Assembly: GCF_006352025.1 (NCBI RefSeq)
Contig: NZ_CP040936.1
Location: 868,001 to 932,000 of the forward strand
DNA from: Hymenobacter sp. DG01
GTDB lineage: Bacteria > Bacteroidota > Bacteroidia > Cytophagales > Hymenobacteraceae
Direction of reading: 5' to 3'
DNA length: 64,000 nt
Made by a program: the position numbers and the translations under genes. The notes beneath the pieces were generated by a model that made no database searches, was not told the origin of the DNA, and worked only from the letters and a program-made list of their open reading frames with translations. Shown here piece by piece: positions 44,413-53,464 of the stretch (positions are counted from its first letter, which is position 1; every line of letters begins with the position of its first letter).

Positions 44413-45142
44413 ATTTTTCGAAGTGAGTTCGCCTCTAGAGCTTTGCGTGCTGATTCCGGCATACAACGAAGAAGAACATCTGCCAGATACTCTCCATGCT
44501 ATCTATCAGGTGCTGATTGCAGCGGATATTCCCCACAATCTGCTCGTGGTCAACGATAATTCAACGGATAACTCAATTGCCGTTCTGGGACAGATTGAGC
44601 AACATATTCCGACCTTACGTTACGCCAACAACGGCTACGGGCAGGGATTTGGAAATGCTGTTCGGTACGGGCTTGACCACTGGCAGGGTGATGCCGTCGC
44701 CATTGTGATGGCAGATGCATCCGATTCTCCGGCTGACTTGGTTACGTATTATCGGCAGCTGATTTTAACGGGTAAGGATTGTGTGTTCGGCAGCCGGTTT
44801 ATGTTCGGTAGTCAGGTCACGGATTATCCTAGACAGAAGCTGTTTTTCAACCGGGGATTCAACCTGCTGGTGCGAGGGCTGGTAGATTACCGGTTCAATG
44901 ATTTTACCAATGCATTCAAGTTGTATCGGCGGGCAGTGATAGAGGCAGGTCGCCCTTACCACTCGCAAAACTTCAGCCTGACGCTTGAATTACCCCTTAA
45001 GGCGCTGCGCAACGGGTTCACCTATACAGCGGTGCCTATCAGCTGGACGCAACGCAAGTTTGGACACTCAAAATTGAACCTGCGACGCAATGCCCGCGCT
45101 TACCTGACAGTTCTGAGCCGGTACCTGACCCATCGTCTATGA
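44405..45142 (+). CDS. GT2 glycosyltransferase, dolichol-phosphate-mannose-synthase-like
   Basis: 245 residues with CVLIPAYNEEEHLPDTLHAI, VNDNSTDNS, and MADASDSPADLVTYYRQL, matching the DPM1-like branch that loads a sugar onto polyprenyl phosphate. It lacks the C-terminal GtrA-like membrane domain. TTG 44405 (overlapping the previous gene by 8 nt) or GTG 44423 are possible starts. Suits a supplier of lipid-linked sugar for the GT-C enzymes downstream. Confidence 0.85.
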   Translation: MPEFFEVSSPLELCVLIPAYNEEEHLPDTLHAIYQVLIAADIPHNLLVVNDNSTDNSIAVLGQIEQHIPTLRYANNGYGQGFGNAVRYGLDHWQGDAVAIVMADASDSPADLVTYYRQLILTGKDCVFGSRFMFGSQVTDYPRQKLFFNRGFNLLVRGLVDYRFNDFTNAFKLYRRAVIEAGRPYHSQNFSLTLELPLKALRNGFTYTAVPISWTQRKFGHSKLNLRRNARAYLTVLSRYLTHRL

Positions 45143-46671
45143 AAGACTTGATACCTGCTCCTGATTTGAGTACCCGAAATGGACGGTTAGCTACCAGAGT
45201 TGGGTTGTTCAGCCTTATCGCCCTCTTCATCCTAGTTGCTGGTTACCAAGTGAACCGGCAAGGCTTTTGGCATGATGAGATGTATACGCTGAGTTTTATT
45301 CGGGGCTTCGATATCTATCTGTTTTCAGGTAGCGACCTGCAGGAGACTAGCCTACATCCAGTACAATGGTATCAGCAGTATCTACACCAAGACCTATACT
45401 GGCAGAAGTTCTGGCGCAATATTGTCCATGAAGGACACCCGCCCCTGTATTATCTGCTGCTGAAGCTATGGACGTATGTAGCTGGCTACGATGAGACAGG
45501 GCTACGGAGCTTCTCTATTGCTGCATCGGTGCTTTCGTTGGTGGTAGCCTTCAACATAGGAGCCTTATTTAACCGGCGATTCGCTCTGCTATACACCGGT
45601 TTACTAGCATGCTGCCCGCTCTTCCTGTTCTATGCTTTGGAGGCGCGGATGTATGCCCTGTACGTGCTGCTAGCTTTAGGGTGCTTCTACTGGTTTCTGG
45701 TCTTACTAAGACCGACAACGACTTCCAATGTCAAGCCGTTGTTTTGGTTTGTTATAACTGGCATATTGCTGCTCTACACCCACTACTATGGTGTGTTTGT
45801 GTACGGAGTGTTAGCACTAACTATTGGCATCGGATTCTTCCGTCAACAAAGGTGGCTGCCATTCATTAGCTTAGGATTGCCGGTGCTCACATTGTTGCCG
45901 TGGGTACCTATCATTCAACAGCAAACAGCCGCTCACAAAGTACATTGGACGAATGGCTATTTAGGGTTTGCGCCTTCGTTACAACAATTCGTTAAGGGTA
46001 GCACGGAGCTACTCACTGCTCCCTTCCAGGAGCAGAGTGCCTACGAATTTTATGTACTGTATGGGGTAGCAGTTCTGCTGGTCGTCAATATGCGCTTAAC
46101 TAAGCGTCGTCTGCGTACTAGTTTGTTGTGGGGTGGGGCAGCTATCCTGTTGTATGGTATTGGCATCATTGTATTTGATAAAGCGCTTAACCACCATACG
46201 ATTGCCGTTCCGCGCTATTACCTGCCGCTTCAGTTTGTGCTGTTATTCGCAATTGCTGTACTCATAGATACGGGTAGGAGCAAGTGGTTAAGCTGGTTAG
46301 CCACTATAGTGTTGTTCGGCATGTTCGCTAAAATTCAGGTTGACCTGCTGACTACTATGCGGGAAGCAAAGCAGATGTATCGTCAGGTGGGAGGGTATCT
46401 GTCCCAACAGTATGACCCAGCACAGGCGGAGGTTGTCGTTTCTCCTAATGGTCCATCGGCGGTTGCCGTTGCCTACTATGCCAGTAAAAACTTCGTGTTG
46501 CACACTATGCCTGCTACTCAGGTATGTGAGCAGTATACAAAGCCCCGTGTAGTAGTAGTGGAACAGCGGTTAGGGCTTGCCAGTGAGCCGTGGATGCTGC
46601 CGTGTAAGAATGCGACGCAGGACGGGAGAATAGTCCGTTTTGTGGGAGTGGATGTGGTCAACGAGAAATAG
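45139..46671 (+). CDS. GT-C-superfamily membrane glycosyltransferase
   Basis: 510 residues with about ten membrane helices. The conserved acidic motif of GT-C enzymes is visible near the N-terminus as FWHDEMYTLSFIRG (about 48-60), with a further exposed loop containing HEGHPPLYYLLLKLW. Such enzymes use polyprenyl-phosphate sugars on the outer face of the inner membrane to modify protein or lipid glycans. Overlaps the previous gene by 4 nt (ATGA). Confidence 0.85.
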   Translation: MKDLIPAPDLSTRNGRLATRVGLFSLIALFILVAGYQVNRQGFWHDEMYTLSFIRGFDIYLFSGSDLQETSLHPVQWYQQYLHQDLYWQKFWRNIVHEGHPPLYYLLLKLWTYVAGYDETGLRSFSIAASVLSLVVAFNIGALFNRRFALLYTGLLACCPLFLFYALEARMYALYVLLALGCFYWFLVLLRPTTTSNVKPLFWFVITGILLLYTHYYGVFVYGVLALTIGIGFFRQQRWLPFISLGLPVLTLLPWVPIIQQQTAAHKVHWTNGYLGFAPSLQQFVKGSTELLTAPFQEQSAYEFYVLYGVAVLLVVNMRLTKRRLRTSLLWGGAAILLYGIGIIVFDKALNHHTIAVPRYYLPLQFVLLFAIAVLIDTGRSKWLSWLATIVLFGMFAKIQVDLLTTMREAKQMYRQVGGYLSQQYDPAQAEVVVSPNGPSAVAVAYYASKNFVLHTMPATQVCEQYTKPRVVVVEQRLGLASEPWMLPCKNATQDGRIVRFVGVDVVNEK

Positions 46672-48211
46672 AGCCGTGCTGCAAAGAATCCTGTTTGTTC
46701 TATCGTTGGCGCTGCTATTCAGTTCCGGTCATATTGAGAACCCTGATTCTCACTTGCGCTTGACCCAAGCCAGGCTGTTGGTAGAGTCAGGTGCACTTGA
46801 GATTCCTCACGGCTATGGTGATGTCACGCACGGAAATATTGCTGTAACGGCTGCTGGGAAGCAATACAGTGTGTACAATCCGGGACAGGTACTGCTGTTT
46901 GCTCCGTTCTATTGGCTGGCGCAGTCCATTTCCTCTCCTTGGCATCCATACTACGTAGCGGCTTTTCTATGCTCCTTCCTCGGGTACGTCGCTTTCGGTT
47001 GTACCGTGCTGGTTTTTTGGGATATCGGTAAGAAGCTTCGCGTGAGTGAATGGAACCGGATTGTAGCGACACTACTGTTTGCTGGTACTTCCTACTGTTT
47101 CGCTCATGCGCAGGATAGCTATGAGCACATATACGAAGCATTGTGCGTGTTACTAGCAGTGCGCCTATTATTGCCTGCTACGCCTCGCTACCAACCTGTT
47201 GTGCAGGCTGCGCTTGTCATCGGGTGCGGTTTGCTGTTTCGGACTTCCCTCGCTATTGTCCTGCCCGGTCTACTATTGCTAGTACCAACCTGGCGGCAGC
47301 GGCTGCTGTTTGTGGTAGCCTTGTTGCCCTTTGGCGCTGCACTATTAGGATACAACTATTTGCGGTTCGGCGACCCATTGCAGAACGGCTACGCTAGTGC
47401 ATGGGCGTTGGCGTTTCATCAAACTGCCCAATCTAGTTTTAAGCTGAGTACGCTACCCCTGCACCTGGCAGGCTTACTATTTTCGAGCGCTAAGGGTATC
47501 TTCCTGTTTTCTCCTTCGCTGATACTCGTGTTTCTCAGCTGCCGCGCATTCTGGCAGCACCAACGCCGACTATGCTTATGTATTCTGCTAATCACAGGGG
47601 CTTATCTGGGCTTATACGCCACGAACTTTGCTTGGCATGGCAGTGCCTGGAACTGGGGTCCGCGTTACATCGTGGCGGCAGTACCGCTGCTATATCTTGC
47701 CCTGTTCTACCTGCCCCATCAGCGGTACCGCCAGTGGATATGGACAGTTGGGGCTGCGTCACTGCTGGTGCAGCTATTAGCAATCACTACGTTTCATAAA
47801 CGGACACTTGTAAAAACCTTTCTGGCGGAAGGAGATATCTTTTGGACGGATGCCTATTTCTTCCATCCGCGCTATTCTCCCATAAAGGGACAGGTCATCT
47901 CATTATACGAGGTGACATCCAGCACGCTTGACTTTTCCCACAAGGAGTTGTTTTTGCCCGAAGGTGCCTGGCGTAATGAAGCGCGTCCGGTTTCCTCGCA
48001 GGTCATGCTACAAAACAGTATCGACTTTACTGCCTATAATTTCTGGTGGGTTCGGCTGCTTTATCTCAAGGTTCCGGTTATCGTGAAGTTGCTAGGCACA
48101 GGAGCAGCCTTGTATGCCTTTCTTACGCTTTTCGGTCAATTCACTCGTTTATGGTCTCGTCTGTCCGCAGAACGGATTGGGCGCTCGTCAGTATCCTCTC
48201 GCTTGGCGTGA
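46652..48211 (+). CDS. Polytopic membrane protein, probable GT-C-type glycosyltransferase
   Basis: 519 residues with about ten membrane helices. The first loop has HIENPDSHLRLTQARLLVESG, in the position of the GT-C acidic motif, and TAGTSYCFAHAQDSYEHIYEAL follows in a later segment. Start ATG 46652 overlaps the previous gene by 20 nt. Target and donor unknown, but probably works with the DPM-like enzymes upstream. Confidence 0.78.
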   Translation: MWSTRNRAVLQRILFVLSLALLFSSGHIENPDSHLRLTQARLLVESGALEIPHGYGDVTHGNIAVTAAGKQYSVYNPGQVLLFAPFYWLAQSISSPWHPYYVAAFLCSFLGYVAFGCTVLVFWDIGKKLRVSEWNRIVATLLFAGTSYCFAHAQDSYEHIYEALCVLLAVRLLLPATPRYQPVVQAALVIGCGLLFRTSLAIVLPGLLLLVPTWRQRLLFVVALLPFGAALLGYNYLRFGDPLQNGYASAWALAFHQTAQSSFKLSTLPLHLAGLLFSSAKGIFLFSPSLILVFLSCRAFWQHQRRLCLCILLITGAYLGLYATNFAWHGSAWNWGPRYIVAAVPLLYLALFYLPHQRYRQWIWTVGAASLLVQLLAITTFHKRTLVKTFLAEGDIFWTDAYFFHPRYSPIKGQVISLYEVTSSTLDFSHKELFLPEGAWRNEARPVSSQVMLQNSIDFTAYNFWWVRLLYLKVPVIVKLLGTGAALYAFLTLFGQFTRLWSRLSAERIGRSSVSSRLA

Positions 48212-49509
48212 TACTGCGGCTGCTGCTGTTCTACTTCAATCCGCCTAATAACACTTACGATGACCATCTCGAACCCATTGCGTATTACTTAAACCATCAT
48301 CAGCGACCCGCCCCCAATGCGTGTTGGGAATGCTACCAACCACCATTGTACTATGTAACGGCGGCAGGAGTGTACCGCATAGCATTTCTGCTGACGCACA
48401 CTTATTACACAGCATGGAAGGCGGTGCAGGCAATCAACACGGTACTTTCCATTGGTGTGCTACTGATAGTCTGCAAAATTGCCCGAAGCGTATTTCCTGG
48501 TCAGCGTAGAATCGTGTGGGTGTTGCTGGCGGTGGCGAGTGTATTTCCGAGAGACTTGTATGCCTCGGCAATGATTACCAATGATTATGCGCTGGTCTTT
48601 CTTGCTACCCTGAGCATATGGCTATTCCTTCGCTACGTCCGGCAGCCCCAGTTATCCGTGATGGTAGGGCTGTGCCTTTCAGCGGCTGCCTGTGCGCTTA
48701 CCAAGCAACATGGGTTGCTGGTGCTCTTGCTGCCTGTAAGCATCTGGTGGCGATACATCCAAAGGGGGGCAAGCCTCAAAACTAGTTCCAATTGGTGGAC
48801 TGTAGCGTTACCGATACTGACGGTAGGAGTAGGGGTAAGTGACGAAGTGTGGAAGTGGCAGCTGACCCATATTCTGCTCGTCAGTAACCAACACTTCTTC
48901 GATTATGCGCGAAACCAGCCACCGGGAAACCTGAGTGCGGTTGACTTTCATTCTCTACGGTTTCATACTTTGTTGCAGTACCCATTGCTGCAGAGAGCCA
49001 CTTGGGCATCCTACTGGACGGTGCTATTTGCTGGTAGTTGGTTTGACTACGAATACCGGTATGTCGCTCCGCAATTGCCGGGACTCAAGACGGTAGCCGG
49101 AGCACTGTATGTATACGGAATTATCGTTTTTGCACTATTGGTAGCGGGGGCACTCCACCTGCTTAGGCTAATCAATATACAGTACCTAAGACGGCATTGG
49201 GACAAGGCTGTTCTTGCCCTATTAGCGACTGGTTACTTTCTGGTTCCATTGGTACAGACAGTGCGGCTGCCGCACTTTTCTTCCATGAAAAGTCAGTTTG
49301 TCCTGCCAGCTGCCTGTGTGTTTCTATTGCTGCTCGGTTACGCTTTGCAGAAAGTAAGACTACTGCAGATGCCCGCCGTACAGTACGGGCTGTTAGGCAT
49401 AGCGTTGATTACCGGTGTTGGGCATGTATACTACGTAGTTACTCAGTTGCCTTCGGCATTCGGTGCCCTTAGCGGACCACTTTGGCAGTTCCCCCACCTG
49501 AACTTTTGA
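48151..49509 (+). CDS. Polytopic membrane protein, probable GT-C-type glycosyltransferase
   Basis: 452 residues with about nine membrane helices. First loop: NTYDDHLEPIAYYLNHHQRP, followed by CWECYQPPLYYVTAAGVYRI, a GT-C-like pattern. ATG 48151 overlaps the previous gene by 61 nt; the frame is open farther up but has no better start. The 3' end overlaps the convergent lipoprotein gene by 41 nt. Last gene of the seven-gene cluster. Confidence 0.76.
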   Translation: MVSSVRRTDWALVSILSLGVILRLLLFYFNPPNNTYDDHLEPIAYYLNHHQRPAPNACWECYQPPLYYVTAAGVYRIAFLLTHTYYTAWKAVQAINTVLSIGVLLIVCKIARSVFPGQRRIVWVLLAVASVFPRDLYASAMITNDYALVFLATLSIWLFLRYVRQPQLSVMVGLCLSAAACALTKQHGLLVLLLPVSIWWRYIQRGASLKTSSNWWTVALPILTVGVGVSDEVWKWQLTHILLVSNQHFFDYARNQPPGNLSAVDFHSLRFHTLLQYPLLQRATWASYWTVLFAGSWFDYEYRYVAPQLPGLKTVAGALYVYGIIVFALLVAGALHLLRLINIQYLRRHWDKAVLALLATGYFLVPLVQTVRLPHFSSMKSQFVLPAACVFLLLLGYALQKVRLLQMPAVQYGLLGIALITGVGHVYYVVTQLPSAFGALSGPLWQFPHLNF

Positions 49510-50512
49510 TGGTCTGCCGCTGATGTGGACGTTTAAGCCATGACGACCACGTTGCGACTGCCAGCTTGGGGGTAAAATCCGCGTGAAATAGTCCGAGGTA
49601 GTGAATCCAGGATTGCTTGGGTGCCGGAGCTTGTGTGTCTATTGTAGATGTCCAAACAAGCACCTCGCATCGTTCACTGCGCTGCAGGTAGGCGAGCAAG
49701 TCAGCTAAATACTGTTGCTGCTTTGTTTCTGGATATTGGCTTGATGGCACGCTGGTTTCAAAGATTCCAACGGGTTTGTTCGTCAGATTGAGAATGGCTG
49801 ACAAGGAGGACAGATTACCGAACTTCCGGCTATTGGAATGGGGATAGGTAGAGAGGGCAAGAATGTCAAAGTCATCCCCAAATGCTTTGAGCACTTCTAA
49901 TGTGGCAACCTTGCCCCAATTGGTGTGATTCCCCATCAGCAATTCCAATTGGAAGGATATGCTGACTTTGGTATTCGGAAACCGTTGCTTTATTCGTTGC
50001 TTGGTGGCATGATAGGTTTTGAGGAATACTTTAAAGTCACTGGAATCAGTAAGGGCATAGAAATTAGCTTCCACACCTAGATTCAGGTATTCAGGATGGT
50101 ACCGCTCACAGACACTCAGGGCAGTTTCCATAAACTTTTGCTGCGTCTCAGGCTGAGCAAAACGCCAGCCTTTCCCTCGAAGCTGCTGTCGGCTATCAGC
50201 CAGCCAGTCCAGATTGACTATTAGGCTACGTTGATGCTCATGCGCTAAATCTGCTATCCACTTTACTCGGTCTAGAAAGTCCTTAGTGCCAGGCTCCCAT
50301 TGAATCTGAGCAGTTAGTATCTCCGAGTTGTCTAGTAGGTGTTTAACTCCCTGCTTAATTACCGTATCACTAGCCTGTTGTGGTTTCCAGTAGATAGTAC
50401 CCATTTGGAACCTTCTGCCTGTCTTCTGCGGCTTGTGTTCACTGCATGAAAGCAGTATGGTAACCAGCAGTAAGCTGAAGGAGAGTAGAATGAGTTGTAG
50501 AGAGCGTATCAA
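49469..50512 (-). CDS. TIM-barrel-like lipoprotein, possible glycoside hydrolase
   Basis: 347 residues. Lipobox TILLSC (about Cys23) then a barrel-like domain: YWKPQQASD, LIVNLDWLADSRQQL, the candidate acid/base in LNLGVEANFYALT, ILALSTYPHSNS, and candidate nucleophile in GIFETSVPS. These resemble retaining clan-A glycosidases, but no family could be fixed. Start is TTG 50512; there is no ATG option. The 3' end overlaps the opposite-strand GT-C gene by 41 bp. Confidence 0.7.
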   Translation of the reverse strand: MIRSLQLILLSFSLLLVTILLSCSEHKPQKTGRRFQMGTIYWKPQQASDTVIKQGVKHLLDNSEILTAQIQWEPGTKDFLDRVKWIADLAHEHQRSLIVNLDWLADSRQQLRGKGWRFAQPETQQKFMETALSVCERYHPEYLNLGVEANFYALTDSSDFKVFLKTYHATKQRIKQRFPNTKVSISFQLELLMGNHTNWGKVATLEVLKAFGDDFDILALSTYPHSNSRKFGNLSSLSAILNLTNKPVGIFETSVPSSQYPETKQQQYLADLLAYLQRSERCEVLVWTSTIDTQAPAPKQSWIHYLGLFHADFTPKLAVATWSSWLKRPHQRQTIKSSGGGTAKVVR

Positions 50513-50544
50513 CTGTTAACCGAATATTCTGGAAGTATAAACTG

Positions 50545-50586
50545 AATGGTCAGCAGACTAATAATTTCATTAGCCTGCTGACCATT
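50545..50586 (-). terminator. Stem-loop after acidic lipoprotein gene
   Basis: Perfect 12-bp arms AATGGTCAGCAG (50545-50556) and CTGCTGACCATT (50575-50586); the stem extends inward to 18 bp with one mismatch and a 6-nt loop. A weak T-run follows on minus. Between the genes ending at 50614 and starting at 50512. Confidence 0.62.
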
Positions 50587-50613
50587 GCGAAGTTTTAGAG
50601 AGCAAATTTGCGG

Positions 50614-51051
50614 CTATTCTGAGTCACTATCTTCGTCGGAGTCACTTTCGTAGTCTGACGATTCATCAACGGTATACTCAGCACCCCTATCAGTAGTTAC
50701 AGTGATAGTTCCGTCGCCGTTGTGCGTCTGGTCAACGATGTGCGAGTCGTCAATCCACCCTCCATTATCAAAGTTGATACGCTCCACATCACCGTTGGAA
50801 TCGTGCTCCACATCAAGCGTGTACGTACTTTGTGTACCGGTATTGGGATTGTAATACTCCACGTTACCGCTACCAGACGAGGAATAAGAAGAGGTACTTG
50901 CCTCTGCAGTTTCCCCAGACTCGTCCGACTCATCTGATTCGTCATCGGTAGAGCTGCTATACTCCGTATCAGATGAGGTAGTTGATGCGTCGGACGAGCA
51001 GCCATTGAGCACTAACATGCCGGCAAGCAATAGGAAAAAAGGTCTTTTCAT
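50614..51051 (-). CDS. Small acidic lipoprotein
   Basis: 145 residues with lipobox LVLNGC (Cys18). A Ser/Thr/Asp/Glu-rich low-complexity region (about 25-65) is followed by a short beta segment (EYYNPNTGTQSTYTLDVEHD, then GDGTITVTTDRGAEYTVDE) and a Ser/Asp/Glu tail. No function recognised. Start ATG 51051. Confidence 0.65.
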   Translation of the reverse strand: MKRPFFLLLAGMLVLNGCSSDASTTSSDTEYSSSTDDESDESDESGETAEASTSSYSSSGSGNVEYYNPNTGTQSTYTLDVEHDSNGDVERINFDNGGWIDDSHIVDQTHNGDGTITVTTDRGAEYTVDESSDYESDSDEDSDSE

Positions 51052-51092
51052 TTTGTTGGTATGTCCTCTAGAAGAGCGTATAAGTGTGGTGA

Positions 51093-51824
51093 TTATACTT
51101 GCGCCTGATTGAGGCGAAGGGCAGACCATTCCTCGGCGGCGGCTATGATATCATCCACATATACCTCTCTTTTTACACTGGTTTGCGCCGGGTGATAGGT
51201 TTCAATATAGAGCTTATCATCCTTTATGTAGTAGACAAGACTTGCCTTGTGCACTGGTTGAACAGTATCCAAGCCGAGGGCTTTCTTATATAAGGACAGA
51301 GTGCTGGCAAAGATGTGAATGTCAGCATTAAGCAAGTCAATTTGCTCATGGAGTAGCGCTTGATGCTTATCGTAGGAATTCTGGATGTGCGCATATTGGG
51401 TGTACGCGTGTCCTAGGGAAGGTAGCTTCTGAGCATTGACGATGGCAATAGAGCGCAGCACATCACACATCTCCGGTTGGTTGCGGATGAAGTTCATATC
51501 ATCCCACCGCATGAAGCCGTTCTGAATCCCATAGGTAGTATAGACTACAGGGTGCCAGGTTGCCCGATGTGCTTCCTTAAGGTTGCAATTGTATAGGTCG
51601 TCTTTGTCGAACAGGTCAGTAAAGCACCAGCCCCCGCCTGTACCATCCGTCTCATCATATGGTTCCTTCAGCAACCAAGCAATTTTGATGTCTGAATCTA
51701 AATAACGTTCTACATTCACTGGACCGTCATAAATGATGTATCGGTCATTGTCCGGCTCATTCATAGCCGCCTCGAAGCGCTTACGGAGCGTTTTGTTCTG
51801 GTCTGAGAATAAAGTTGCGTTCAT
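51093..51824 (-). CDS. Unknown protein, possible uracil-DNA-glycosylase-like fold
   Basis: 243 residues from ATG 51824 (MNATLFSDQNKTLRKRFEAA). It contains IAWLLKEPYDETDG and a C-terminal ETYHPAQTSVKRE segment. A loop with a conserved P-Y/D near the start and an HPxxT-like motif near the end recall the UDG superfamily, but this is only a pattern resemblance. It lies near McrBC. Might act in DNA sensing or repair, or neither. Confidence 0.5.
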   Translation of the reverse strand: MNATLFSDQNKTLRKRFEAAMNEPDNDRYIIYDGPVNVERYLDSDIKIAWLLKEPYDETDGTGGGWCFTDLFDKDDLYNCNLKEAHRATWHPVVYTTYGIQNGFMRWDDMNFIRNQPEMCDVLRSIAIVNAQKLPSLGHAYTQYAHIQNSYDKHQALLHEQIDLLNADIHIFASTLSLYKKALGLDTVQPVHKASLVYYIKDDKLYIETYHPAQTSVKREVYVDDIIAAAEEWSALRLNQAQV

Positions 51825-51858
51825 ACAATTGATGGAGTGGAAATATGAAAATTGGGGT

Positions 51859-52059
51859 TTAAGCAGGATGTGAATCCGCACCGCTCACGAGAGGGCGTAA
51901 AGCACTCTCAACTGAGGATATTGGTGCTGGTAAGGATACTTTGTCAAGGGCATCACATTCTTCGGAGGTGAGCTTTAGATAGCCTCCGACTGAGCAGTAA
52001 TGTTCATCATAGCCCTCAAAATACAATCTTAATTTATCGCTGTCACGGTCATAAAACAT
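51859..52059 (-). CDS. Small hypothetical protein
   Basis: 66 residues from ATG 52059 (MFYDRDSDKLRLYFEGYDEH), then CSVGGYLKLTSEECDALD. No domain recognised. It lies 35 nt upstream of the 243-residue gene and could be in the same transcript. Confidence 0.45.
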   Translation of the reverse strand: MFYDRDSDKLRLYFEGYDEHYCSVGGYLKLTSEECDALDKVSLPAPISSVESALRPLVSGADSHPA

Positions 52060-52132
52060 TACGGTAGCAGATATTGGTGACCCGTAAGGTTTGAAACCAA
52101 TAAAGGTTCTTTTGAGGGCATATAGTTACATG

Positions 52133-53452
52133 TTAAGTTGTTAATGCGGTTTTCCATTGCTGAAGCTTGCCAGCAAGTGAGCAATATAGATAATCTAGTT
52201 CCTCGGCTTGGCTCGTTTCAGAGGCAGGTGGGCTAAGACTAACTTGCACGAAAACCGTACTGCATTCTATCAGTGCATCGTCTGAGCATGGTGGCAGATG
52301 CGTGGGGTGGAGAAAACTCCCTTCAGTTTCTCTTTCACTTGCCGTGTGGGGATAAAGCAGCAGTGTATGTCGGGCATCATAGTGATGGGCATAGGTGTAG
52401 AGCTGACGCAAATCGGCTTCTGCCGGACGCCCTTTAGGACGTTTCCATTTCGCGTCCAGCACGAGGTTCCCTTGACCAGCCATATCGATAAGAATGTCCG
52501 GCTGCATCTCGCTAGTCGTACTATCCTTGCCAGCCCAAAAGACCTTATAGTCGGGCTTTTGCACTGTCCAACCGTAAGGCTCAGCCAAACGCTGCAGGGT
52601 CCGGAGTAGATAGCGCTCCCATAGCTGATTCATATTGAAAAGCAGGGCTACCAAGTCGCTGCTGCCTCCCTTCAAATCCGGTCGGTATTGCAGTAATATC
52701 AAGCGGGCAATGACCAACGCCGAGCGGTAAGCCTCTGTTTTACGGCTAAAAGTCAGGCGGGCGAAAGTCGCTGCCGAAACCTTTATGGTGGGCATTTCTG
52801 TCCATTGTAGCAGTGCCCGAGCTGTACGCCCTCGCAATGTGGAAGAGCTAGTTAGCCGGGGCAAAAGAAGCAGGGCTTGCCTAATAAGCTGGTTGTGTAG
52901 GTGCTGGTGGTCGTAGGTCTGATGGCGGGTGTAGAAGCGCTCCTGATGCACTAGATTCTGGGCAATGTGCTTGCCAAACTGGATAGTGCCCCGTAGTGCG
53001 TTCTGCTGCCCTTCCGTATGCCGGTAGCGTTTGACCAGCCCCCGATGTAAGAGGGACTCAACCTCATTGAGAAACAAGTCAAAGTAGATATCCAGCAAGC
53101 TGTTCTCCTTCTCGCGCAGGAGGGCGTTGCTGAGGGAGTCCAGCTTCAGGGTCCCGGACTCGTGCAGCATTCGTAGCAGTATACCCTGCCATTGATGTAG
53201 TGTGGCATCTGAGGCAACATCTACATCATCCACCTTGGGTAGAATCTCGATGGTAATATCTCCAACCTGAATGACACCTACATAGCTGCGGAAGCGCACT
53301 CCGTCATGGCGCATATCATAGTAGCGCTGCGCATGATGCTCATCATGAAAACGGAAAAGCAGGTTCCAATGTCGCTTCTCAAACTGTACCCCTTGCTGTT
53401 CGTCGCCGATGCGCAGGATGCTGTATTCCAGCACCCGCAGAATGTTAGGCAT
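52133..53452 (-). CDS. mcrC: McrC-family subunit of methylation-dependent restriction system
   Basis: 439 residues. The N-terminal DUF-like domain with DITIEILPKVDDVD and the F-x-MNQLWE motif (272-279) match McrC. The PD-(D/E)xK nuclease is visible as D319 (MQPDILIDM) and D333-x-K335 (LVLDAKWK). It is the nuclease subunit that works with the McrB GTPase to cleave modified DNA. Start ATG 53452; the gap to McrB is 12 nt. Confidence 0.94.
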   Translation of the reverse strand: MPNILRVLEYSILRIGDEQQGVQFEKRHWNLLFRFHDEHHAQRYYDMRHDGVRFRSYVGVIQVGDITIEILPKVDDVDVASDATLHQWQGILLRMLHESGTLKLDSLSNALLREKENSLLDIYFDLFLNEVESLLHRGLVKRYRHTEGQQNALRGTIQFGKHIAQNLVHQERFYTRHQTYDHQHLHNQLIRQALLLLPRLTSSSTLRGRTARALLQWTEMPTIKVSAATFARLTFSRKTEAYRSALVIARLILLQYRPDLKGGSSDLVALLFNMNQLWERYLLRTLQRLAEPYGWTVQKPDYKVFWAGKDSTTSEMQPDILIDMAGQGNLVLDAKWKRPKGRPAEADLRQLYTYAHHYDARHTLLLYPHTASERETEGSFLHPTHLPPCSDDALIECSTVFVQVSLSPPASETSQAEELDYLYCSLAGKLQQWKTALTT

Positions 53453-53464
53453 AAGGACAACCAG

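Noticed and set aside
46640..46651. Upstream TTG start for the second GT-C gene
   Set aside because: ATG 46652 in the same frame is a better start and already overlaps the previous gene.
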